Source: CAYYWV01 sp964475385 (GTDB lineage: Bacteria > Pseudomonadota > Alphaproteobacteria > JAAXGF01). From it: a DNA stretch of 13,197 nucleotides. The DNA is taken from NCBI GenBank assembly GCA_964475385.1, contig CAYYWV010000069.1, positions 1 to 13,197 of the forward strand, in the 5' to 3' direction. Under the pieces are notes generated by a model. It was not told where the DNA came from. It saw nothing but the letters and a program-made list of their open reading frames with translations, and did no database searches. Position numbers and translations under genes: made by a program. This document shows positions 7,517-11,986 of this stretch, piece by piece. Position 1 is the first letter of the stretch. Each line of letters begins with the position of its first letter.

Positions 7517-7694
7517 CGTGACGGCAGGTCTCCTGGCTCGCGAGTCGTTGCGGCCGCTCGACCTTCCCGGTTGCCCAGTGGTCAATTCGGAGCGGCCGCT
7601 CTCCGCCTACAGTTGCGGGGACAGCCGGGGCATTGGCGGCAAACCGGCGCCGCCGCACCCCGTTCCCTTTTCATCCCGTGCGGGAACCGTCACG
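7517..7694 (-). ncRNA. Cobalamin (B12) riboswitch aptamer
   Basis: A cis-acting RNA on the minus strand upstream of btuB that binds a cobalamin and is expected to lower expression of the operon when B12 is plentiful. P1 is a perfect 8-bp pairing of CGTGACGG (7694-7687) with CCGTCACG (7524-7517). In order, the conserved elements are GGTTCCC (7688-7682), GATGAAAAGGGAA (7675-7663), GGTGCGG then P5 with its GGTT-containing loop, AATGCCCCGGCTGTCCCCGC, the B12-box-like GCAACTGTAGGCGGAGAGC, CCACTGGGCAACCGGGAAGG (7581-7562) and GCGAGCCAGGAGACCTGCC (7541-7523). All are hallmarks of the family. An 11-nt GC-rich sequence containing GCGGCCGC occurs in two places (7551-7560 and 7591-7600) and can extend internal stems. 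A P13 hairpin follows. No intrinsic terminator with a U-tract is seen downstream, so translational or Rho-type control is more likely than simple attenuation. Confidence 0.93.
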
Positions 7695-7700
7695 CCCGAC

Positions 7701-7729
7701 ACTTAAGCGCAAACCCCGGGTCCGCGCAA
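7701..7729 (-). promoter_or_regulatory. Candidate promoter of the B12 operon
   Basis: On the minus strand TTGCGC (7729-7724) and TTAAGT (7706-7701) are separated by 17 nt. The -35 is reasonable for a housekeeping alphaproteobacterial sigma factor; the -10 matches the consensus at only three positions. A start about 7 nt downstream would fall at about 7694, exactly where P1 of the riboswitch begins, which supports the placement. Confidence 0.45.
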
Positions 7730-7758
7730 GCGCGAGTAGGCCGCGCGCCGGACGGCGA

Positions 7759-7787
7759 GGAATATTCCGTTCCGCGGGGCGTATACT
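7759..7787 (+). promoter_or_regulatory. Candidate promoter of the ECF sigma operon
   Basis: GGAATA (7759-7764) and CGTATA (7780-7785) are 15 nt apart on the plus strand, resembling the GGAA-type -35 and short -10 of many ECF sigma promoters; ECF genes often control themselves. The overlapping TATACT (7782-7787) could instead be a housekeeping -10, but no TTGACA-like element lies at the right distance. It is about 70 bp before the sigma gene. Confidence 0.4.
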
Positions 7788-7796
7788 GGGTTGAAA

Positions 7797-7816
7797 CCGC
7801 CCGTTCGCGCGGGCGG
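7797..7816 (+). repeat. Hairpin in the 5' untranslated region of the sigma gene
   Basis: CCGCCCG (7797-7803) pairs exactly with CGGGCGG (7810-7816) around TTCGCG. It sits between the candidate promoter and the sigma start codon and would form in the mRNA leader. No U-tract follows. Role unknown. Confidence 0.4.
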
Positions 7817-7826
7817 CGCGGCCCGA

Positions 7827-7854
7827 CGATAAACGGGACCGGCGATAAACGGGA
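7827..7854 (+). repeat. Direct repeat of 12 bp at the sigma gene start
   Basis: CGATAAACGGGA occurs at 7827-7838 and again at 7843-7854, a 16-bp pitch. The second copy ends in the A of the ATG at 7854 and takes the place of a Shine-Dalgarno sequence, which is otherwise absent. It may be a local duplication, or a pair of binding sites for an RNA- or DNA-binding regulator. Confidence 0.6.
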
Positions 7855-8369
7855 TGGCGATGGCCGATTTCGCGCGACGCTTGGTTGCGGAGATTCCGGC
7901 GCTCAGGCGCTATGCGCGGGCGCTTGCGCGCGATCCGGCCGAGGCCGACGACCTGGTGCAGGACTGTCTCGAGCGGGCGTGGAGCCGGGCGCACCTGTTC
8001 CGGCCCGAGCGCGACCTTCGGGTCTGGCTTTACGCCATCCTGCACAACGGGTTCGTAAGCGACCAACGCCGCAAACGGCGACGGCCCGCGACGACGCCGG
8101 TCGCCGAGGCCGTCGATCGTCTCGCCACGCCGCCGGCGCAGGATCTCGACCGCGCGATGGCCGATCTCGACCGGGCGCTCGACGCCTTGCCGGCCGAGCA
8201 GCGCGCGGCGCTCGTGCTCGTCGTCGTCGAGGGCCTCTCTTACGACGAGGCCGCCCGCGTCCTCGACGTGCCGGCGGGCACCGTGATGTCGCGCCTGCAC
8301 CGCGCGCGGCGGCGGTTGCGCGCGTTGATGGAGGGAGAAGCGCCGCCGCGGCTGCGCACAGTGACGTGA
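7854..8369 (+). CDS. ECF-type RNA polymerase sigma factor
   Basis: A 171-residue sigma-70 family factor of the extracytoplasmic-function type, which directs RNA polymerase to a small regulon when released by its anti-sigma partner. Region 2 covers about residues 8-75, with RDPAEADDLVQDCLERAWSR (26-45) and RVWLYAILHNGFVSDQRRKRR (56-76). A linker without the usual region 3 follows. Region 4 runs from about 105 to 158, with LPAEQRAALVLVVVEGLSYDEAARVL and the helix-turn-helix GTVMSRLHRARRRLR. The size is typical. ATG codons at 7854 and 7860 are both possible; neither has a convincing ribosome binding site, and the first overlaps a 12-bp direct repeat. The anti-sigma gene starts 8 bp after the stop, so the two are co-transcribed. 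It is divergent from the B12 operon. The inducing signal is unknown; copper or oxidative stress is suggested only by the cupredoxin downstream. Confidence 0.92.
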   Translation: MAMADFARRLVAEIPALRRYARALARDPAEADDLVQDCLERAWSRAHLFRPERDLRVWLYAILHNGFVSDQRRKRRRPATTPVAEAVDRLATPPAQDLDRAMADLDRALDALPAEQRAALVLVVVEGLSYDEAARVLDVPAGTVMSRLHRARRRLRALMEGEAPPRLRTVT

Positions 8370-8377
8370 ACGGTGAC

Positions 8378-9160
8378 ATGAAACGATCCGATCAGACGAT
8401 TACGGAGGAAGATCTCGATCGCTTCGTCGACGGAACCCTCGATCCTGCGCGCCGCGAAGCGGTCGCCGCCCATCTCGCCGCCGATCCGAAGGCGGCCAAG
8501 GAGGTCGCCGCGCTGCGCCGGATCGACGCGCTCCTGCGGGCGCGCTTCGCCGGCGTCGCCGACGAGCCGGTGCCGGCGGCGCTGTTGCGGGCGGCGGCGC
8601 GCGCGCCCAAGCGCGGGGGCGCGGCGCGATTCGCCCGCATCGCCGCGGTGGCGGTGGTGGCGGCGGGTCTCGGCGCGCTCGGCGGCTGGTACTGGCGGGG
8701 CGCCGTCGAGATCGCCGAGACGGCTCCGGCCTGGGCGCATTTCGCGCGCGAGGCGGCGGTGGCGCACCGTCTTTACGCTTCCGATCGCGACTACCCGGTC
8801 GAGGTCACGGCCGCTCATTCGAAGCGCCTGTTCGCCTGGCTTTCGCGGCGGATCGGGACGCCGGTCCGCGCGCCGGCCCGGCTCGGCGACTACCGGCTGA
8901 TCGGCGGCAGCCTTCTGCCCACCGACGACGGGCCGGCGGCGCTGTTCATGTACGAGGATTCGAAAGGAAAGCGGCTCACGCTTTACCTGCGGACGGACCT
9001 TTTGAACCGCGGCGAGGTGTCGTTCCAGGTCCGCCGCGAAGGCGACGTCAACGTTCTTTACTGGCTCGATGGGCCGCGCGGCTACGCGCTTGCGGGCGCG
9101 GTCGAGCGCGGCGTGCTCTTGCAGATCGCCAACGGCCTTTACGAAGCCGTCGGTTCGTGA
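8378..9160 (+). CDS. Membrane-anchored anti-sigma factor without zinc motif
   Basis: A 260-residue regulator expected to hold the adjacent ECF sigma factor at the inner membrane. Residues 8-58 (EEDLDRFVDGTLDPARREAV, then AAHLAADPKAAKEVAALRRIDALLRARF) form the cytoplasmic sigma-binding region seen in RsiW/ChrR-like anti-sigma proteins of alphaproteobacteria. One membrane helix spans about 85-106 (FARIAAVAVVAAGLGALGGWYW), and about 150 residues lie in the periplasm, including RLYASDRDYPVEVTAAHSKRLFAWLSRRIGTPV and GGSLLPTDDGPAALFMYED, as in this family's sensor domain. There is no cysteine in the whole protein, so the zinc-binding HxxxCxxC motif of ZAS anti-sigmas is absent. The ATG at 8378 was chosen; an in-frame GTG at 8366 overlapping the sigma stop is the alternative. 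Stop is 47 bp before the cupredoxin start. Confidence 0.85.
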   Translation: MKRSDQTITEEDLDRFVDGTLDPARREAVAAHLAADPKAAKEVAALRRIDALLRARFAGVADEPVPAALLRAAARAPKRGGAARFARIAAVAVVAAGLGALGGWYWRGAVEIAETAPAWAHFAREAAVAHRLYASDRDYPVEVTAAHSKRLFAWLSRRIGTPVRAPARLGDYRLIGGSLLPTDDGPAALFMYEDSKGKRLTLYLRTDLLNRGEVSFQVRREGDVNVLYWLDGPRGYALAGAVERGVLLQIANGLYEAVGS

Positions 9161-9176
9161 GCGCTCCTGTCGGGGG

Positions 9177-9189
9177 CGTTACCGTAACG
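9177..9189 (+). promoter_or_regulatory. Palindrome upstream of cupredoxin gene
   Basis: CGTTAC, a central C, then GTAACG form a perfect 6+6 palindrome in the 47-bp gap between the anti-sigma and cupredoxin genes, 6 bp before the Shine-Dalgarno sequence. It could be a repressor or activator half-site pair giving the cupredoxin its own control, or a small mRNA hairpin. No promoter boxes are evident next to it. Confidence 0.4.
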
Positions 9190-9194
9190 AGGAT

Positions 9195-9202
9195 AAGGGA
9201 GG
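9195..9202 (+). promoter_or_regulatory. Strong ribosome binding site of cupredoxin gene
   Basis: AAGGGAGG lies 5 nt before the ATG at 9208 and decides that start against an in-frame GTG at 9157. It is the strongest site in this three-gene cassette, suggesting that the cupredoxin is made in larger amounts than the two regulators. Confidence 0.75.
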
Positions 9203-9207
9203 TAAGA

Positions 9208-9684
9208 ATGAAACGAATCATGACAGCCGCGGCGCTGGCCGCCGGTCTGAGCCTGGGCATGGCCGGGATCGCGTCGGCGGCCTATCACTCGTATGGTTCA
9301 TACGGTTCGTATGGCGCTTCGCCCGAAAAGAAGAAGGACGAAGCGATTACGGTTAACGTCGCGCTCGGCACGAAAGGTGGCGAGCTCGTTTTCGAGCCCA
9401 GCACGCTTACCTTCAAGGCCGGCAAGCTCTACAAGCTCGTGATCGAGAACCCAAGCCCGGCCAAGCACTACTTCTCGGCCTTGCGGTTCGCGAGCGCGGT
9501 CAGCACGCGCAAGGTCGAGGCCTCTGGGGTCGAGATCAAGGGCAGCGTGCGCGAGATCGAGGTCAAACCGGGCGGCGAGGCCGAGTGGTTCTTCGTGCCG
9601 GAGAAAACCGGAACCTTCCGCCTCGAATGCACGATCCCGGGCCACGCCGAGGCCGGGATGGTCGGCACGATCCGCATCGAGTAG
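9208..9684 (+). CDS. Exported cupredoxin (type-1 copper protein)
   Basis: A 158-residue periplasmic protein with a plastocyanin/azurin-like fold, expected to bind copper and either carry electrons or sequester the metal. A Sec signal peptide covers about residues 1-24 (MTAAALAAGLSLGMAGIASA). A short flexible SYG repeat and lysine cluster (28-43) precede the beta-sandwich. Likely type-1 copper ligands are all present: H87 (PAKHYFSAL), then C141, H146 and M151 in LECTIPGHAEAGM. The spacing of the C-terminal loop is typical of cupredoxins and of single-domain relatives of cytochrome oxidase subunit II folds. The start is fixed by AAGGGAGG 5 bp upstream. It is third in the sigma / anti-sigma / cupredoxin cassette and is the obvious candidate target of that sigma factor, though this is inference. 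No redox partner gene is in the window. Confidence 0.88.
   Translation: MKRIMTAAALAAGLSLGMAGIASAAYHSYGSYGSYGASPEKKKDEAITVNVALGTKGGELVFEPSTLTFKAGKLYKLVIENPSPAKHYFSALRFASAVSTRKVEASGVEIKGSVREIEVKPGGEAEWFFVPEKTGTFRLECTIPGHAEAGMVGTIRIE
9289..9315 (+). repeat. Three 9-bp codon repeats encoding SYG
   Basis: TCGTATGGT, TCATACGGT and TCGTATGGC run in tandem and encode Ser-Tyr-Gly three times, just after the predicted signal peptide cleavage site of the cupredoxin. Synonymous differences show that the copies are not identical. They probably form a flexible linker. Confidence 0.75.
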
Positions 9685-9707
9685 GCCGGGTCCATCGAGG
9701 CCGCCGC

Positions 9708-9727
9708 GGGCCGCCGCAAGGCGGTCC
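9708..9727 (+). terminator. GC-rich hairpin after cupredoxin gene
   Basis: GGGCCGCC (9708-9715) pairs with GGCGGTCC (9720-9727) with one G-U pair around a GCAA tetraloop, 24 bp after the cupredoxin stop. No U-tract follows, so termination may be weak or need Rho, or the hairpin may protect the mRNA 3' end. The rest of the 227-bp gap up to 9911 shows only a weak possible promoter (TTTCCT 9776, TAGAGT 9799, 17-nt spacing) for the following pair. Confidence 0.45.
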
Positions 9728-9911
9728 GCCGGCCCAGCGGACGCGTCGCCTCGTAACCGGGCTGCGGCGAAGCGGTTTCCTGCGGCGCGGATATGGTCTA
9801 GAGTTTTCTTCCACTTTCATGGGATCGCTTCGGCCCGCTCCCCCGCCCGGCCGCCTGCGGCGTCGTAAAATGGGGCGGCCGTGCGGGAGAGCGGACCGGC
9901 GCCGTCAAGGC

Positions 9912-10355
9912 ATGAAACGCGCGAGTTTTCCGGCGATGCGCCCGACATTGACCCATATCGCGCTTCACGTTCGCGACCTCGACGCTTGCGTCGCGTTCTA
10001 TCAGCGGTTCTGCGGGCTTGCGGTTGCGCACGCGCGGGGGCAAGGGGCGAAACGCGTGGTTTGGCTCGCCGAGCCGGGCCGCGAGAGCGACTTCATCTTC
10101 GTATTTCTCGCCGGCGGGCCGGGGCGCGACCAAGCCGCGGACGACTACGGCCATCTCGGGTTCGCGCTCGCGAGTCGGGCCGAGGTCGATGCGATCGCCG
10201 AGCGCGCCCGCGCCGCAGGCTGCCTCGTCTGGCCGCCGCGCGAGGATCCTCCGCCGGCCGGCTACTACTGCGGGCTTCGCGATCCCGACGGCAACATGGT
10301 CGAGTTTTCGTTCGGCCAACCTTTGGGGCCAGGGGCGCGGGAGCCAAGCGCATGA
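9912..10355 (+). CDS. VOC-family (glyoxalase/dioxygenase superfamily) protein
   Basis: A 147-residue cytoplasmic protein of the vicinal-oxygen-chelate superfamily, which includes glyoxalase I, extradiol dioxygenases and fosfomycin/bleomycin-resistance proteins. The fold is two beta-alpha-beta-beta-beta repeats: LTHIALHVRDLDACVAFYQRF starts the first, DDYGHLGFALASRAEVDAIAERARAAG the second, and LRDPDGNMVEFSF ends it. Likely metal ligands are H15, H81 and E131, with E60-region acidic residues (ESDF) as the possible fourth, as in glyoxalase I. The reaction is not determined. The ATG at 9912 has AAGG very close upstream; the ATG at 9936 (MRPTLTH) is equally plausible and would give 139 residues. 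The stop overlaps the TusA-family start as ATGA, so the two are probably coupled. Confidence 0.85.
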   Translation: MKRASFPAMRPTLTHIALHVRDLDACVAFYQRFCGLAVAHARGQGAKRVVWLAEPGRESDFIFVFLAGGPGRDQAADDYGHLGFALASRAEVDAIAERARAAGCLVWPPREDPPPAGYYCGLRDPDGNMVEFSFGQPLGPGAREPSA

Positions 10356-10579
10356 GCGTCCGCCGCCTCGACCTTAAGGGGCTCGCCTGTCCGTTGCCGG
10401 TCCTCAAGGCGAAGAAGGCGATTCGCGCGCTCGCGCCGGGCGAAATCCTTGAGGTCGAGGCCACCGACCCGGGCGCGGTGAAGGACTTCGCCGAGTTCTG
10501 CCGGGTGACCGGCCACAGCCTTCTCGGCCATGATGAGAACGGCGGCGTCTATACATTTCGCATCCGCCGCAAGGGGTGA
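10352..10579 (+). CDS. TusA-family sulfur carrier protein
   Basis: A 75-residue cytoplasmic protein of the TusA/SirA family, small sulfur carriers that hold persulfide on a conserved cysteine for tRNA thiolation, molybdenum cofactor synthesis or sulfur oxidation. The motif LACPLPVLKAKKAI places the active cysteine at residue 13 in the diagnostic CPxP. The rest (LAPGEILEVEATDPGAVKDF, then FCRVTGHSLL and YTFRIRRKG) follows the family's two-layer alpha/beta fold and length. The ATG at 10352 lies inside the VOC gene's last codons (ATGA overlap). Which sulfur pathway it serves is not shown: no IscS, TusBCD or Hdr/Sox gene is in the window. It may be a general paralogue, so no gene symbol is given. 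Confidence 0.9.
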   Translation: MSVRRLDLKGLACPLPVLKAKKAIRALAPGEILEVEATDPGAVKDFAEFCRVTGHSLLGHDENGGVYTFRIRRKG

Positions 10580-10595
10580 TGCGGGTGACGCGGCC

Positions 10596-10667
10596 CCGCT
10601 TGAAAGCGGCCGCGCGGGCGTGCGATGATAGAAAGCGCCGGCTTTCGCGCCGCGCCGCCGTTTTTTT
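10596..10667 (+). terminator. Possible terminator region after TusA-family gene
   Basis: The 112-bp gap contains two small hairpins, CCGCT-TGAA-AGCGG (10596-10609) and GAAAGC-GCCG-GCTTTC (10631-10646), and a run of seven T at 10661-10667. The T-run is 14 bp after the second stem, so the arrangement is not a canonical intrinsic terminator; weak pairing of CGGC (10639-10642) with GCCG (10657-10660) could bring a stem next to it. Confidence 0.3.
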
Positions 10668-10691
10668 CCCTCCCACAACCAGCGACGCGCC

Positions 10692-11285
10692 ATGATCCTT
10701 ACCCGACGATTCCTGATCTCCGCCACCGTCGCCGTTCTCGGCCTCGGGCTTGCGGCCTGCGCTTCGCCGCCGCCGCCGGCCTTTCCCGAGATCACCTTCG
10801 TCCACGAGAAGCCGATCCTTCTCGACGTCGCCGAGATCGACTATGTCGACGCTTACATCCCGCCCCAGAAGGCGCCCAACGTCGATCACCTGTTCCCGGT
10901 CTCGCTGTCGAAGGTGGCCAAGCGCTGGGCCAAGGACCGGTTGCGCGCGGTCGGCGCCTCGCGGCGGGCGCGGGTGACGCTCGTTGACGCCTCGGTCGTC
11001 GAGACCAAGCTCAAGACCCGCAAGGGGCTTACGGGCGCGTTCTACAACGACCAGGACCGGCGTTACGACGGCACCCTTTCGCTCAAGATCGAGATCTTCG
11101 ACGATCGCGGGTTCAGTCGCGGGCACGCTTCGGCGGTCGCCCGTTTTTCGCGCACGGTGGCCGAGGACATCACCCTCAACGACCGCGACAAGGTCTGGTT
11201 CGAGATGGCCGAGACCCTGGCCAAGGAGCTCGACGCCGAGTTCGAGCGCACGATTCGCGCCTATCTCGGCGCTTACGTCCGCTGA
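10692..11285 (+). CDS. Uncharacterised lipoprotein
   Basis: A 197-residue protein with a lipoprotein signal: MILTRRFLISATVAVLGLGL then AAC, giving lipidation at C23 and a mature protein anchored in a membrane facing the periplasm. After a short Pro-rich linker (SPPPPAFPE) the protein is a single mixed alpha/beta domain with FPVSLSKVAKRWAKDRLRAV, ARVTLVDASVVETKL, RRYDGTLSLKIEIFD and a C-terminal helix DKVWFEMAETLAKELDAEFE. I do not recognise a named family; the shape is loosely like envelope auxiliary lipoproteins, which is only an impression. The ATG at 10692 lacks a clear ribosome binding site but places the signal peptide correctly. It lies 112 bp after the TusA-family gene and converges on the cyclase gene, with 11 bp between stop codons. 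Confidence 0.75.
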   Translation: MILTRRFLISATVAVLGLGLAACASPPPPAFPEITFVHEKPILLDVAEIDYVDAYIPPQKAPNVDHLFPVSLSKVAKRWAKDRLRAVGASRRARVTLVDASVVETKLKTRKGLTGAFYNDQDRRYDGTLSLKIEIFDDRGFSRGHASAVARFSRTVAEDITLNDRDKVWFEMAETLAKELDAEFERTIRAYLGAYVR

Positions 11286-11286
11286 A

Positions 11287-11308
11287 GAGGCGGCGCTCAG
11301 GCCGCCTC
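11287..11308. terminator. Hairpin at convergent gene ends, possible bidirectional terminator
   Basis: GAGGCGGC (11287-11294) and GCCGCCTC (11301-11308) are perfectly complementary around a 6-nt loop that contains the cyclase stop codon. The stem begins 2 bp after the lipoprotein stop and takes in the last codons of the cyclase gene. It lacks U-tracts on both sides, but its position suits a two-way transcription end. Confidence 0.5.
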
Positions 11309-11959
11309 GATCTCGGCGAAGGCGCGGACCGGGAACGAGGCTCCGCGCTCGATCGGCGGCGGCGTCGCGGTGAAGCGAAAGCCCGTGCGCGGCAGCGCGC
11401 CAAGGTTGCGCAGGTGTTCGACGATCGGGATGCCGGCGGCGAGCAGCCTGCTGTGCGCCGGGCGCGAAGGGTCTTCGGTGTCGTCCACGTTCCAGAAATC
11501 GACCCCGACAAGCGTCGCCTTGGCCTCGATCAGCCGGGTGACCGTGGCCTCCGAAAGATACGGCCCAGGCTCCCAGTAGGCGGGCGTTCCCCAGCGCGCG
11601 TCCCAGCCGCTGCGCACCAGCACCGCGCGCCCCGAAAGCAGCGCGTCGTCGCAGGCGAGCGCGACCGAGCGGTCGGCGGCGATCACCGCGTCGAGCGCCG
11701 CGCCCGGCAGGCCGGCGATGCGCTCGAGCGGCAGGCGGGCGAGATCCTCGCGGTCGGGATAACGGTGAAACGGGCTGTCGATGTAGGTGCCGACGTTGCC
11801 CACCATCGCGACCCGGCCGATGTAGAACGCGGCCTTGCCGTCGTAATGGGGGCGCGAGGCGGCGTGGTCGAGGTGCGCGTCGATGCGCGGCGGCGGCAGT
11901 CCGGGATAGGCGTCCATTCCGTCCGCAATCGGGTGGCTCAGATCGACGAATCGGCGCAT
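11297..11959 (-). CDS. Cyclase-family hydrolase, KynB-like fold, altered metal motif
   Basis: A 220-residue protein of the cyclase / kynurenine-formamidase fold family (PF04199-type), metal-dependent hydrolases of amides and related bonds. FVDLSHPIADGMDAYPG near the N-terminus is the family opening. The signature HxGTHxDxPxH reads N55-V-G-T-Y59-I-D61-S-P-F-H65, so the first two metal-binding histidines are Asn and Tyr while D61 and H65 are kept. The second-half ligands appear kept: H169 and E181, 12 residues apart as in KynB. It may use a different metal site or substrate, or be non-catalytic. GGAGGA lies 6 bp before the ATG at 11959. The start is 27 bp after the upstream argE-type gene on the same strand, so they are probably one operon. 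It is not a confident kynurenine formamidase: no kynureninase or tryptophan dioxygenase is nearby. Confidence 0.83.
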   Translation of the reverse strand: MRRFVDLSHPIADGMDAYPGLPPPRIDAHLDHAASRPHYDGKAAFYIGRVAMVGNVGTYIDSPFHRYPDREDLARLPLERIAGLPGAALDAVIAADRSVALACDDALLSGRAVLVRSGWDARWGTPAYWEPGPYLSEATVTRLIEAKATLVGVDFWNVDDTEDPSRPAHSRLLAAGIPIVEHLRNLGALPRTGFRFTATPPPIERGASFPVRAFAEIEAA

Positions 11960-11965
11960 AGCGGT

Positions 11966-11971
11966 TCCTCC
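11966..11971 (-). promoter_or_regulatory. Ribosome binding site of the cyclase-family gene
   Basis: GGAGGA on the minus strand lies 6 nt before the ATG at 11959, inside the short gap after the argE-type gene, and fixes the start. Confidence 0.65.
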
Positions 11972-11986
11972 GGCCCCCTACCGATC

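Noticed and set aside
7551..7600. Two GCGGCCGC-containing copies as a repeat or recombination site
   Set aside because: They lie inside the riboswitch and are explained as stem-forming segments of the RNA.
5296..9160. FecI/FecR-type cell-surface signalling system joining the sigma pair to the TonB receptor
   Set aside because: The receptor has no N-terminal STN signalling domain, the anti-sigma does not look like FecR, and the genes are divergent with separate control.
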